Source: Tipula vernalis (Eukaryota > Arthropoda > Insecta > Diptera > Tipulidae). Taken from it: a stretch of 64,000 bases of DNA. The translations under genes and the position numbers were made by a program. Below the pieces are notes generated by a model. It was given only the letters and a program-made list of their open reading frames with translations, was not told the DNA's origin and did not search any database. Where the stretch lies: contig OY282559.1 in the NCBI GenBank assembly GCA_958295665.1, forward strand, positions 261,894,245 to 261,958,244. The letters are read 5' to 3'. Below are positions 23,240 through 36,690 of this stretch, one piece after another (position 1 is the stretch's first letter; each line of letters begins with the position of its first letter).

Positions 23240-23833
23240 TAATATAAAGAATTAGATCATTATAAATAAAAATAATTTATGGATAATATCTCTTTGCTCA
23301 CGAGTGGCAAAAACACATTTTATCCACTTTTGTTGAAATAAATTTCTTAAACTAATAAGAAATAGTTCTATTTTGTGTTTTCACACTGTAGCATTGAATT
23401 TTGAAATACATTTTATCATAGTGAGTAGAGTGATAGTGGAAAATTGAATATAGTTTTTTATTCAAGTTGGCTACGAATAATTTTCCAATGACTACTCAAC
23501 ATTTTGTATTACAAAATATAACTCATGTTGTTCCTAGCAGCGTGGGTTATACAATAACAATGGGTTATTTTACATTTTCCTTATTTGAAATCAGCATTTA
23601 TCGGGCTATTATATATCAAAAGTGGATAAAAATGGTTTTTTGCTGTCTGATTTTCTATTGTTGACTTCTGGCAACTTATGTTTTTAACTATACATTTTTA
23701 AATTTCTTGTGGCTGCAGATATTATTTTGTTCAAATGTCAAAATGTATATTAAATTTCCAATTTTTATCTAAATTAGATAGAGAAACAAAAACATACTTC
23801 TAGCAGAGGTAGCTCAAAATATTGCATAGATAT
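23240..23833. other. No gene recognised
   Basis: AT-rich flank up to the copia insertion site. A 65-codon open frame at 23,467 starts at a non-ATG codon and has no family resemblance. Confidence 0.5.
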
Positions 23834-24074
23834 TATTAAATAAAACACACAGTTTTATCAACAGAGTCTTTAAACTTAAATTCAAATATAACTTTTATTA
23901 ATCAAAATAATTAAGATGACAAACTTCAACGTTCAACGTATCTTCACAGCCTACCATTCATTATAAAATATAAAACAAAACTGTATAACTACTACATATA
24001 TAAAATAGCAAGTGTTAGAATACACATAGAATTAAAATGAATATTAGAATTGCATTAATACCAACTTTCTAATA
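23834..24074 (-). repeat. Copia 3' LTR
   Basis: 241 bp, the downstream LTR of the minus-strand element. The pol stop codon (TAG, 24071-24069) lies inside its first six bases. It differs from the other LTR by a few substitutions and a small block near 24,018-24,025. Confidence 0.95.
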
Positions 24075-27000
24075 CTCCTCCTCAATTCTACATATTCCAA
24101 TTAACTTCATAAACTTTATAAATTTATCACGTTTTAAACCTTTTGTATATAAATCAGCAATTTGATCATTAGTTTGAATATACTTAATTTCTACATTATT
24201 ATTAATAATTTCATCTCTAATAAAATGATATTTAATATCAATATGTTTACTTCTTTTAGTTTCTAAATTTTTAGCTAAATAAATACTTGACTGATTATCT
24301 TCATATACAATAGATTTAAAATTAAGATTAAAACATTCAATTAACAATTGTTTTACAAATTTTACTTCTTTTATACATTCGCTCATAGCTACATATTCAG
24401 CTTCACAACTTGATAAAGATACATTTGTTTGTTTCTTAAATTTCCAAAATATATTATTACCAAAAAGATTTATCATAAATCCACTTATACTTTTTCTATC
24501 AATTTTATCATTTGCAAAATCTGAATCAACAAAAGCCTCTAATTCATTTACTTTATTTTGTTTTTTATAAATCAACCAATATTGGTTCGTACCTTTAAGA
24601 TATCTAACCACATTTTTCAAGTGTTTCCAATGAGTTATATCATAACAATTTTGAAATCTTGAAAAGTAATTAATAGCAAAACTTATGTCCGGTCGAGTAC
24701 CGATCATTAAATACATTAAACTTCCCAACAATTCTCTATAAGGTAAATTTTTATTTATATCTTTATTTTCATAACTTAACTGTAAATTCGGTTCTATTGG
24801 CAATAATACACTTTTACAATTCATCATATTAAAATTTAACAATATTTTATCAATAAGTGATTTTTGACTAAAAATTATTGTATCTTTTTTCTTTATAATA
24901 TCAATACCTAAAAATCTAATTTTATTATTATTTTTACTACATTTCATTTTAAATTTATTCATTAGTTTTGATTTAATATCATATAAAATATTCTTATCTT
25001 TCGAAAATACTAAAATATCATCAACATAAATTAATATATAAATTTCACCTTTAAAATATAAACATGAATCAACTTTACTTCTATTAAATCCTAATTCAAT
25101 TAAAAATTCATTAAATTTTGTATTCCAACATTTAGATGATTGTTTTAAACCGTATAACGATTTTTTTAATTTACACATTTTTTCATTTTTATTTACATTT
25201 ACCCCATCCGGTATGTACATATATACTTCTTCTTCAAGTTCTCCATTTAAAAATGCTGATTTTACATCTAAATACTCCACTTCATAATCTTTTTCTAATG
25301 CCACAGCAAACATCAAGCGAACTGTTAACATTCTAGCAACAGGTGCGAATTGATCTTCTATATTTTCTTGCATAAATCCTCTTGCTACTAAACGTGATTT
25401 CTTTATTATCTTACCATCAATTTCTTTTTCTGTGAATACCCATCTACTGTCAATAATCTCTCGATCAGATGATTTATCAACTACATATCTCCCAAGTTTC
25501 GTTTTCCTCTAATGCAGTCAACTCTTCTTCAATTGATTCACCCCAACCATTTTCAATTGCTTCATTAAATGATTTTGGAATTTTATTTATAATAGTTTCA
25601 TTCAACAATAATTCAGAAAAGTTTACTACATAATCTTTAAATTTATTTGGTAACTGTGCCACTCTACCACTTTTTCTTATATTTTCATTTTCATTTGTAT
25701 GTAATTCATTTTCTTCAATATTATTATTTACATCTTCTTCTTCACTTGTTGAACTTTTATTTTCAAAATCATCACCATCTTCATTATAATTTTGTTCCAT
25801 TTGATGTTCTATATTGTCATTTTTTAAATATATTTTTATACTTTCATTTATTTCATCTTCTTCTTGAAAAATAACATTTCTAGATATTGTAATTTTTTGT
25901 GTTATAATATCAAACAATCTGTAATTTCTTTCACCATCATAACCAACCAAAATTAACTTATTACTCTTTTTTGATAATTTGTTTCTAAACTGAGATGGTA
26001 TTAATGCATATGCTGTGGAACCAAATATTTTTATATGACCCAATGAAGGCTTAGTTCCAAACCATAATTCATAAGGAGTACAATTACTTTTACTATTTGG
26101 TGTTCTGTTCAATATATATACAGCAGTATTTACCGCTTCAGCCCATAAATACTGTGGAAGTTTCTTTTCAAATAACATTGATCTAGCACTTTCAACTATA
26201 GTTCTCATTTCTCTTTCAACTCGCCCATTTTGTTCAGGAGTATATGGTGCCGTTGTTTTATGAATAATACCATTCTTTGTAAATAAACTTTTAATATAAT
26301 TGTTGCAAAATTCAAGTCCATTATCAGTTCTAAATTTCATTACTTTCCTATTCTGGTTTTTCAATAATTTTAAAAAAATTTCGATTTCATATGCTGAATC
26401 TGACTTATGTTTAATAAATCTAACCATTCTATATCCGGAAAAATCATCTTTTAGCAATAAAAAATATCTAAAACCATTTACTGAAGGTTCCGGCATAGGA
26501 CCACCCAAATCACAATGTATCAATTCACCAAGCTTAGTTGCTTTTTTGTCACATAAACCAAACGATGCTTTATGTTGTTTTCCAAATAGACATCCCTCAC
26601 AAAAATATTGTTTATTATTTGAAAACTTCACATCATTTACCATTTCTGGAACTTGTTTAAATAATTCAAATTAATATGACCCAATCTTTTGTGCCATAAT
26701 TCTAAACTTCCTGTACTATTTAATTCATCAATTACCGTTTTAATTTGCATGTAATAAATATTATTACTACCTTTTACTGCAACTGCAACCTTTTGATTAT
26801 TTTTATCATAAATTGAAGCATACTTTGATTCTTTTATAATTTTCATACCATTTTTAGTAACAACACCCTCAGAAAACAAATTTCTTTTTAATTCAGGAAT
26901 ATATTTGACGTTATATATTGTTGCATCACTCCATTCACCATCAACCAATAGAAAAACATTTACATCACCCGCACCAACAATCTGTAAAATTGTATCATTA

Positions 27001-27911
27001 CCCAAAGATACTGTTTCATCATCACATTCTTTATAATTATGTAAAAATTCTTTTTTATACGTCATATGATACGATGCACCACTATCCATTATCCACTGAT
27101 TAAAATTTTCATTATCATCATCAACAATAAATGCTGATTTTTGAACACACTTATTATTTTTATTATCACTTTTTATATTTTTCCAACTGTTTTGACCATT
27201 GAAATTATTTTGTCTTTTTTCTTTACAAAATCTACTAATATGTCCCTTTTGTCCACATGAATAACAAGTAAAATTTTTGTTGGTTCTATTTTTACTTACA
27301 GTTAATGCATTATCATATGTTTCCGACACTGTTAAATTTGATTCTTCATCTAATAATCTTGAGGTCAAATTTGTTAATGTCTGACGTGCCTCATCCATTG
27401 ACAACCAGGCTTGTCTAAAATTTCTATATTTTATAGGAAGTGTACCAATAATTTTTGTTATTACAGCAGCCTCACTAATTATTTCGCCAGCTTCTTTAAT
27501 TTCTTGAACCAAATTTTCTATTTTAGTAATATACTGAATCATACTATCTTCTTTTTGCATTTGCATTTGATGAAATTTATCTAATAAAATCATTTTACTA
27601 AATTCAGATTTATTTTTATAAATTGAATCCAACTTTTCTATCGCATCTTTTGATGTCACACAATTTTCAATAAATCGAATTTGATTAAAATCTAAACATG
27701 ATGATAAAATATATAACGCTATTGCGTCATCTTTCAGCCATTTTTCATATTCATCCTTTTTGTCATTTTTTGGTTTTTCAATAGATCCATCAACCAAACC
27801 ATAAATACCTTTTGCGGTTAAAGCACATTTTAATTGAAACCGCCATTGCTGGTAATTTTTCCCGTTAAATTTCGTCATCAAACCAAAATCTATATTTGAT
27901 GCCATTTTCAA
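24069..27911 (-). pseudogene. Copia gag-pol, two frameshifts
   Basis: Starts at Met 27911. The first segment (27911-26637) has a gag domain, a CCHC knuckle CYSCGQKGHISRFC at residues 216-229, the protease active site DSGA at about 276, and the start of the integrase zinc region (LWHKRLGH). A frameshift near 26,650 leads to the second segment (26643-25477): C-x2-C of the integrase finger, the HCDLGGP, RTDNGLEF and YTPEQNGRVEREM catalytic blocks, and an acidic linker. A second frameshift near 25,485 leads to RT and RNase H (through 25373-24069), with YLDVKSAFLNG, YVDD at residues 116-119 of that segment, and the RNase H-like VDSDFAND and DNQSS blocks. Each segment is otherwise open, so two single events inactivate an otherwise intact polyprotein. 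Sequencing indels are an alternative explanation. Confidence 0.94.
24075..24083 (-). promoter_or_regulatory. Polypurine tract
   Basis: Minus strand GAGGAGGAG directly before the 3' LTR, the expected start site for plus-strand DNA synthesis. It overlaps the last codons of pol. Confidence 0.8.
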
Positions 27912-27970
27912 AAAATATAATTGCTACTATTTCACTTAAAGAAAATAATACACATTAACTAATTCGATGC

Positions 27971-27984
27971 CTGGGCCCATAACC
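27971..27984 (-). promoter_or_regulatory. Primer binding site matching internal tRNA-iMet
   Basis: The plus strand reads CTGGGCCCATAACC directly against the 5' LTR. This is the anticodon stem-loop sequence of eukaryotic initiator tRNA-Met, not its 3' end. Drosophila copia is known to prime reverse transcription from a 5'-half tRNA-iMet fragment cut in the anticodon loop, so the same mechanism is inferred here. Confidence 0.85.
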
Positions 27985-28223
27985 TATTAAATAAAACACA
28001 CAGTTTTATCAACAGAGTCTTTAAACTTAAATTCAAATATAACTTTTATTAATCAAAATAATTAAGATGACAAACTTCAACGTTCAACGTATCTTCACAG
28101 ACTACCATTCATTATATAATATAAAACAAAACTGTATAACTACTACATATATAAAATAGCAAGTGTACCAACACATAGAATTAAAATGAATATTAGAATT
28201 GCATTAATACCAACTTTCTAATA
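27985..28223 (-). repeat. Copia 5' LTR
   Basis: 239 bp, the upstream LTR, expected to hold the element promoter. On the minus strand it starts TATTAGAAAG and ends TTTATTTAATA. Confidence 0.95.
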
Positions 28224-28228
28224 GATAT

Positions 28229-31200
28229 ATTGTTCCGTATTATAAGGAAATAGAGCTCTTAGAACGGTCAATCAATGTAAATTGATTTGAATAAAATTAG
28301 TAGGTAGCACAACAAGTAGTTTCGGCGTTTATAATTTTTAGTACACAAATTAATTACCCTTAAAGAAAAATAATTTACCACTTAAACAATAACTTTTGTT
28401 TGGGTACTAAATATTATAAGTAGTAAATAGTATTTATGCCAATATCTACTAATTTTAAATATTTGAATCTATGTTTATAATGTCCTGAGGGCTATTTCTA
28501 TCGCAGCTGGCAAAAAACGAGAAATAAAAGAAATGAAGAACCAATAATGAGAAACAATACTTCTATGCAATATGTTGCGCTACCTCTCCTAGAAAAAGTT
28601 TTTTAATGAAAATATATCTAATGTGGGTAAATAATACAATATAATTCTTCTTTTAGTACACATATTATTTGGTAAAAAGCTAAACTTTAAATAATGTTAA
28701 ACTTTGTATTTAAAAAAATACTTCGGAGTTTTTTTTTTTCAGTTTTCTGCGATCAAATCAAATTTTCCATATTTGTTTGGCGTATAACTAGCCACTGAAA
28801 TGCAAATTTAGTGCGCTCAGATACTAGTTCAGATGTTCTACACTAACAAATTACTGTATTCACGTGTAGTTTTGGTAAAAATGTCATTGTTTCAACTGAC
28901 CCGCACTTACGTTTGTACCCACCCACGTCTATTGCAACCTCTTGTACGATTTATTCATTATATATGAACAAACCAAATAATGCCTCTTCTAAAGTACAAA
29001 CCCCTAAATCAGAATTGTACATTTGCATGTATGTACATACATTTATTTTGTATTTTTCTACTTTTCTAATCAGTTTTATAATTAAAAACTTACGAAAATA
29101 TATTAAATATCACATGATTAAACACTTTACACGAGTAGTTTTCTAGGCTAATCACTGATAAAATAAGAATAGAATACCAAAACTTACAGGGGTAACTTTT
29201 TTTGAGATTTTATGATGTACATTATAATGTACACCAGTAGCGAAAGTGTTAAAAAAAATAATTTCTCAGTTTAGTTCCATTTTCAAGTTCCTAACCAAGA
29301 AACATATAAGGTTTCTGCTGACTTAAACTTTCCACGCTCTTAATGTGAAATTCTGGAAAATAGGAGATTTGATATTGACAAAAAAAAAGCATAATAATCC
29401 GCGGAATCTCTTTCTGAGTTTAATTCCAACTTTTTCCAAGTCTAACCCCATTTTTTTACGGAATTAATTCTTACGGCCTTATTTTATTGCTCTGTCGAAA
29501 GCTGTTCTAATAGCTGTTCTACTAATAGCTGTAGCAACTTGATAAAACGAGAAAATAATTACTAAAAGGAGAAGCAATCCTAAATTTAGCAATTCCCCGA
29601 ATTTAATGAATATATAGTTAAGAAGCGCAATTTTCCTCCACTTGAAACTAAAGCCCAACATTTGTTAATTATTGTTACAAATATGTATAATTTTTTTGGC
29701 ATACTTAAGTCTCTTGTCGGCACCCACTCGATGCTGCTGTTCATCTTGTTCTGACAAATTTGTTAAGAAACCGAATGCGTGATATCTTCGTTCCGAATTT
29801 TACTGATTTCTGTTAATTTCCTTGTTTCAGGTGTTTATTGTTCCATCATAAGATTTATGTCTCTCTGGTTAATAACTGTGTACACATTTTTTGCTATTTT
29901 GAATACTTGTTTTAGCTTTTATATCATTTTCAGTCGAATAGTTTTGTATTTTGTACTCGTAGGTGGTAAATTTTATTTGTATATACCATACCTAGAAATG
30001 CATAGTTTAAAATCTTTGTGGCATGAATAAATTTATTCAATTCTATATAATTAATCACTATACATATACAACATATTATTTGAACATTATAATTAAGTTT
30101 TTATTTTATTATTAATAAATAAATTTAAATTATAATAAATAAATTATATTATATTATATTATATTTACACAAATCAAATAAATAAATAAATTTTTTATTA
30201 AGAGGGACCACAAGTAAAAATAAATATTTTGTCAATTTTTCATTGCATAAAACATAGAAATTCACTAGAATTTATTGTATTTTGTACACACCGTACTTTT
30301 CTTACTTACTATCTACTTACTAAATATGGTACACAAAATCCACCGATTTTTAATTCATAATTATTTTTTTTGTAATGCTAATTGTCTTTTTTATAGTTAT
30401 TTTTATAAATAATTATTTCTATTTTTTTAATTTGTAATAACAAAATAAATAAATATTTTATGAAACAAAAACTATTTTAAAAAAACAAGAAATATTCTAA
30501 AAACAAACGAAAATACTATTTATTAATATTTAAAAAAAAAATCATAATCATTTTTTATACACATTTTCGCCTCCCTTTCCCTTCCTAAATCTATGTTTCA
30601 ATAAGTTTTACCCCAAAAACGTAATTGTGATAAATTAAAACAACAACACAAATTGAATTTAAATTTCTAGTCAATTAAAAATGAAACATTAACTACAATT
30701 TATTAACTAAAGAGCACACATACACGCAAAAATGTGATAGACCCCTTTTTCAAAATATTCCAAGATTCGTGATTGCATAGGAAATTTCCTTATTTTAGAG
30801 TTGATTGATATCTCTAAATATCATTATATTTATATGTGGGCGAAAGCGGCCCACATAATTGACCCACACACCAAGCAATCGCACCCACTCAAAACTATAT
30901 AAAATTGGCCAAAACAATGAAATTTAATTATAGAAAGTAGAACTTAGTTTTTTTTAATAAAAACATAAAAATATTTATTACAACAAAAAAAAAATTAGAT
31001 TAAGAAACAACAGTCAATTATAAATTTAGAATTTAAACAATATATTAATTAGATTTAATTAAAAAAGTTAAAGCTTTCGTAACATAATCAATTAATTTCG
31101 CTTCAGTTCATACCACTACATTCCTTTCCCAGGTAGCGTCCCGAAAAAATTAATATTATTTTCCCTCCAAATTAATTAAAACATCATTATTATTAGAAAC

Positions 31201-32511
31201 AAGTAAATATATTATAATACATTAGTCGTCTATTTTTAAAAATATTTAAATATAACAATTTTACTGTAAATACTTTGTTTTTATTTAATTTTTAGCACAA
31301 TATGTTGTTATTTAATGCGTACAAAAAATAAAAGTTATTTTCTAATAAAATAATAAAATTATAGCAATAACATTTTAATTTACTAAAAGATAATAATTTA
31401 AAAAATAAAAAATAGTTTACTTCTCGCTTCCAACTAAACAAACCTTCTATTTTAATTATTTTATTTATAAATTAATTAAGAAATATTTATTATAAGTATA
31501 ATTAATAATAATTATTAGAGACATTAAAAAATATATAGTTTATATTTGTTAATTCTATAATTAATTTCTAAATTCTATAATTGTATGCTAAGAATGCCAA
31601 AAACAAAACAAGAATAATTAAAAAAAAAAAAATAATTTTAATATTAAATTATACATAATTTTTATTATAGACTAACTTAAATTAAAAAGTCAATTTTACT
31701 ATTAAATAAAATAAAACCTAAAAAAGCAGTAAAAATTATATTAATAAATAAATTAAATAAAAATAATAATAATTATACGAATAGTAAAACTATTAATTAA
31801 AAACTTTTATTAGAATATTTTTTAGAGTTTTAATGGTAAAAATAGAAAAATAAAATTATTAAAATAATTAACAAATTTGAACTGTATTATTATATACTTA
31901 AAACTATTATATTATTATTATAAAAAAAATTTAAAAATCGAAAAAAAAAACTTATTGTTAAATTATATTTGATGAAAATAAATTCAATAAATAAATTATT
32001 AATAAAATTAATCTTTAATTAGAACTGTTTTTATTTGTTTTGTTTGTAATTAGAAGGTATTAAGCATTGACTGACTAATTGGAGTATACTGTCAACCCTA
32101 AGCTATAGTTTCACAGATGACACTGTGCCCATCCGTACGCAAACCTGATAGAATTGACCAGATAAGTTAATGGTGTTCGATTAATATAATTTCTTGAAAA
32201 ACGATTGGCACAGGAATCTCTCAGTAACAATGTCCGTTTTAAGCTTTCGCAACCCAAAAATAAACAATTTGGACAATTTGCTCTGACTACCAAATCATAT
32301 TTTGGATATCGTTCCTTATTAGTACTTTTGTCTTAAAACGTGTTAAAACTTAGAGTCAAACTGCTTAACTTGACCAATTTCATAAGAACCAACCAATCCG
32401 TGGCAAATTATTACTTAAAATTGGAACAATCATTTAGTAATCACGAATTAAATTCATCGTTGGATTTTATTTAAGTAATATAAATACATTATGAAGATAT
32501 AAAAACTCCGA
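28229..32511. other. Gene-free stretch, very AT-rich from 30,050 to 32,030
   Basis: No coding region, repeat family or RNA was recognised. Small open frames at 28,913, 29,479, 29,779 and 32,111 lack any motif. A TATATTATATTATATT simple repeat lies near 30,147-30,165. Between 30,050 and 32,030 G and C are rare, similar in texture to 8,460-9,900. Confidence 0.6.
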
Positions 32512-32671
32512 TCAATTAGGATAATTTGTTGAAACAGGATCGTTCACTGCTCTCCTCAAAAACTCTTGTTCTTCTTCATCGTCAAGTTCGTAAAGGTTTT
32601 TCCAGTATTTTAATAAATTATGACGAACAGCGGTAGCTACTATAACTGTCAGATTAGTTTGTAAATTTAAC
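32512..32671 (-). pseudogene. PIF/Harbinger transposase C-terminus (3' half of a split fragment)
   Basis: On the minus strand this reads RLNLQTNLTVIVATAVRHNL, followed by an acidic tail (DDEEEQEFLRRA) and a stop at 32512. The IVATAV-x-HN-L block is the C-terminal signature of Harbinger (HARBI1-type) transposases. It is separated from its upstream half at 36,899-37,045 by the foldback element. The reading frame resumes exactly if the element and one copy of the 8-bp duplication are removed. One stop, just after ERLFG in the upstream half, shows the gene was already decaying. Confidence 0.8.
32664..32671. repeat. 8-bp target duplication, left copy
   Basis: AATTTAAC, repeated directly at 36,899-36,906 on the other side of the foldback element. 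Lies within the Harbinger coding sequence. Confidence 0.9.
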
Positions 32672-33114
32672 AAGCATGTGAAGTTATCCCAGTTTTTCAT
32701 CCCAGAAAAAATAAAAATGTTCATCAGGTAATACTATCTCATTCCATCCCAGTTTTTATCTATATATATTAGAAATGTAAGTAAAAAATAAAATGATGAT
32801 TACATTTTTTCATCCCATCCCAGCTTTTTCTATATAGTGTATTTTAAATACAAAATATTCAATATAAACTGATCATAATTTTAAATTCTTTATTACCGAA
32901 CTCATAAGAACTTAGTAGGCCGGAAATGATTCTTTATATTTTGAGTTGGTAATGGTACCCGACAAACAATCTCAATATTTAGTACTGAAAAATAACTGAT
33001 GGGGGACTGGAGGACCGAACTGTATTTTGGCAGACTTCATTTTCCTCAAGTACTGTAAAAAAACCATGTTTTGGAACACCTTGGGCGGGATCTAATGTCT
33101 GTACGAGGACCGTA

Positions 33115-33530
33115 GGGTACTTTACAGTCAAATTGCCGACAATTTGTAAGTGACATTCACTGTAAATAAACCATTATTTTGTGGGTATCAGGTAACGTTA
33201 TGCAGTCCCCTCACCCTTAAAATGTAAGTGAAATTGTTGGAAATAAAACCGTCCAACAGTCGAACATTTACATGTTAAATTTGCCGTAAATCAACCATCC
33301 CTTTGTTTGTATCAGGTAACATTTTTCAGTTCACTTGCCGATAATATGTTAGTGAAAGTGTCGGATAAAAAACCGTCCAATTGTAGGACATTTATTTATC
33401 AAATTTGCGGTAAAAAAACGTATCAGGTAACATTTTGCAGTCCCCTCACCGTTAATACGTAAGTGAAGTTTTCGGATAAAACACCGTCCAATTGACGAAC
33501 ATTCGCAAGTAAAATATCTAAATTGAATTT
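33115..33530. repeat. Diverged tandem repeats of about 110-125 bp
   Basis: TATCAGGTAAC followed by TGCAGTCCCCTCACC, GTAAGTGAA and AAACCGTCCAA recurs at 33,186, 33,310 and 33,421. A fourth, more diverged copy lies near 34,036-34,170. Non-coding interior of foldback element 1. Confidence 0.75.
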
Positions 33531-34959
33531 TTCGGCTTTGTGATAGACAAATTACAAATATATTAATTGTTCATGGCAATCCTAATATTTTCGATTTGGT
33601 AAATCAGAAAAATAAAGAGGCCAATCCCTCATAACATATCTACTGAAAAATAGTAGAAATATCATTCCCCCTCCCCGTAATTTTAGCCCAAGGCCCTAAG
33701 AGTTATACCAATGTATTACTCTGTAAAAATGAGAACTCTTTATGTTGGTAGTTTGGTTTCGAATTATAAAGTTGGTCTAATCATCAGGTAGGTAACGACC
33801 AAACTACAAAAAATTCCACTCTTCACATTAAGTATCTGGCCAGAACGTACTGACATAGCGAATTATTATTCACTACATCAAATATCAGAAAACCCATGGA
33901 GAAACCTCATTTGTGTGTGTATTATGCCCACACGAATACTTATCTATAAAAAAGCCGAAAATTCAATTGATTGACGGACAGACAAATTAAATTCTTAGTA
34001 AAATTTCTCGTAAATAAACTGTCTTTTTGTGTGTGTACCAGATAAAATTCTGCAGTCCTCTCGCCGTTTATATGTATATAAAATTTTCGTATAAAACACC
34101 ATCTAATTATCGGAAATTTGTACGTACAATTTTCCGTCCATAAACCGTCTTTGTGTATCTGTATTAGATAATTGGCTCCATCATTTCATGCCATCAAATC
34201 ATTTAGTACGTGAACGTTTTGTTAGTCTAGACGTGTTCGTTATTTTATTCTTTTGTTAATTTTACAATCGGATACCTTTCGGGTAAATACTTGTTTAGAT
34301 TTAGTTTTTCAACCGGCTTTTTACGGTCTCAAATCCATGAAGTTTTTTGCGTTATTTGTCGATATATTTTACAGCCCAGATGACCGTAAAATGAAGGTAA
34401 TTTTACCGGACTTACAACTGTCTATGGTACGAATTAATTAAATATTTAAGTTTTCATTTATAAGTGACGTAAGACAATAATATCCTATAAGATTTTTGAC
34501 ACACTCTTTTTGCTTCAAACCTTAGATGGTTGAACCGTATTTGGGAATACCTTAGGGATTGATTAATAACCATTTAAACGTGGTTTAATTGTACGTGCTC
34601 ATCCAATTTTTATTTTACTAAAAATCGAATTTTATAATCACTGTCTTTAATAAGCTTTCATTAATAAACTATGTAAATCTGTGATCAATGAATTTACAAT
34701 TTTTTTTGCCAGTCGGAATAATGTTCAATGATTTAGGTTGCGTTTTGTTTTCGTGTGAATCGGTTTTTGTCGATAGGTACATTTTTCTAAATAATCTACT
34801 TTTGTTCGCTTAATATTTGCTTTCTCCATGTTTTTTAAAATCGGATAGCTTCGTGTAGATATTTTCTGTTTCCCTTCCATTTTTCAACCGACATTTTACC
34901 GTTTTGAAACCGTGAATCCTATTGCGGTTAACAATCGTTTGTCGGGGTATAGACTAACT

Positions 34960-35041
34960 TTGGTGAAAATCTAAGATCAGCCGTATGGGTGCAATTTCCG
35001 ATTGTGGAAATTGCACCCATACGGCTGATCTTAGATTTTCA
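34960..35041. repeat. Perfect hairpin at the inner edge of the 173-bp array
   Basis: About 38-bp arms (GGTGAAAATCTAAGATCAGC and onwards) separated by 6 nt. The left arm is the inverse of the start of the first satellite unit, so the array ends in a head-to-head junction. Confidence 0.9.
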
Positions 35042-36690
35042 CCTAAGTTTATCTATACTATTACCAACTCAAAATATTAAGAATCATTTCCGGCCTACTA
35101 AGTTCTTATGAGATCTGTAATAAAGAATTTAAAATTTTGATTATTTTATATGAACCCATTTGGAAGTTGGCCGATTGTGGAAATTGCACCCATACGGCTG
35201 ATCTTAGATTTTCACCAAAGTTTATCTATACTATTACCAACTCAAAATATTAAGAATCATTTCCGGCCTACTAAGTTCTTATGAGATCTGTAATAAAGAA
35301 TTTAAAATTTTGATTATTTTATATGAACCCATTTGGATGTTGGCCGATTGTGGAAATTGCACCCATACGGCTGATCTTAGATTTTCACCAAAGTTAGTAT
35401 ATACCATTACCAACTCAAAATATTAAGAATCATTTCCGGCCTACTAAGTTCTTATGAGATCTGTAATAAAGAATTTAAAATTTTGATTATTTTATATGAA
35501 GCCATTTGGAAGTTGGCCGATTGTGGAAATTGCACCCATACGGCTGATCTTAGATTTTCACCAAAGTTTATCTATACTATTACCAACTCAAAATATTAAG
35601 AATCATTTCCGGCCTACTAAGTTCTTATGAGTTCGGTAATAAAGAATTTAAAATTTTGATTATTTTATATGAAGCCATTTGGAAGTTGGCCGATTGTGGA
35701 AATTGCACCCATACGGCTGATCTTAGATTTTCACCAAAGTTAGTCTATACCATTACCAACTCAAAATATAAAGAATCATTTCCGGCCTACTAAGTTCTTA
35801 TGAGATCGGTAATAAAGAATATAAAATTTTGATTATTTTATATGAACCCATTTGGAAGTTGGCCGATTGTGGAAATTGCACACATACGGCTGATTTTAGA
35901 TTTGCACCAAAGTTAGTCTATACCATTACCAACTCAAAATATAAATAATCATTTCCGGCCTACTAAGTTCTTATGAGATCTGTAATAAAGAATTTAAAAT
36001 TTTGATTATTTTATATGAACCCATTTGGAAGTTGGCCGATTGTGGAAATTGCACCCAAACGGCTGATCTTAGATTTTCACCAAATTTTATCTATACTATT
36101 ACCAACTCAAAATATTAAGAATCATTTCCGGCCTACTAAGTTCTTATGAGATCTGTAATAAAGAATTTAAAATTTTGATTATTTTATATGAAGCCATTTG
36201 GAAGTTGGCCGATTGTGGAAATTGCACCCATACGGCTGATCTTAGATTTTCACCAAAGTTTATCTATACTATTACCAACTTAAAATATTAAGAATCATTT
36301 CCGGCCTACTAAGTTCTTATGAGTTCGGTAATAAAGAATTTAAAATTTTGATTATTTTATATGAAGCCATTTGGAAGTTGGCCGATTGTGGAAATTGCAC
36401 CCATACGGCTGATCTTAGATTTTCACCAAAGTTAGTCTATACCATTACCAACTCAAAATATAAAGAATCATTTCCGGCCTACTAAGTTCTTATGAGATCG
36501 GTAATAAAGAATTTAAAATTTTGATTATTTTATATGAACCCATTTGGAAGTTGGCCGATTGTGGAAATTGCACACATACGGCTGATCTTAGATTTTCACC
36601 AAAGTTAGTCTATACCATTACCAACTCAAAATATAAAGAATCATTTCCGGCCTACTAAGTTCTTATGAGTTCGGTAATAAAGAATTTAAA
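34998..36690. repeat. Tandem array of a 173-bp satellite, about 9.8 copies
   Basis: CCGATTGTGG occurs at 34,998, 35,171, 35,344, 35,517, 35,690, 35,863, 36,036, 36,209, 36,382 and 36,555, exactly 173 bp apart each time. Units are highly similar and variants such as GAGATCTG versus GAGTTCGG, or TATTAAG versus TATAAAG, are shared by non-adjacent copies, suggesting repeated unequal exchange or gene conversion. The spacing, not a multiple of a short word, is within the range of nucleosome-sized satellites. The last unit merges into the right terminal repeat. Confidence 0.96.

Larger units (their letters stand above)
23834..28223 (-). mobile_element. Complete Ty1/copia retrotransposon, minus orientation
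   Basis: A 4,390-bp element with two LTRs (23834-24074 and 27985-28223) that are about 97-98 percent identical by eye, and a perfect 5-bp target duplication GATAT (23829-23833 and 28224-28228). Unlike the usual TG...CA, the LTR ends are TATTA...TAATA. The inside has a primer site next to the 5' LTR, gag-protease-integrase-RT-RNase H in copia order, and a purine tract before the 3' LTR. The nearly identical LTRs indicate a fairly recent insertion, although the coding frame has two frameshifts. Confidence 0.96.

Noticed and set aside
25136..25874. Plus-strand open frames within copia 1
   Set aside because: Antisense shadows of the copia integrase and RT.
27961..27984. Possible tRNA gene
   Set aside because: Only the anticodon-arm sequence of tRNA-iMet is present and it abuts the LTR, so it is a primer binding site.
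34998..36690. CRISPR-like or LTR-like repeated structure
   Set aside because: Units are contiguous 173-bp repeats without spacers, in an arthropod-type genome, and inside a transposon.
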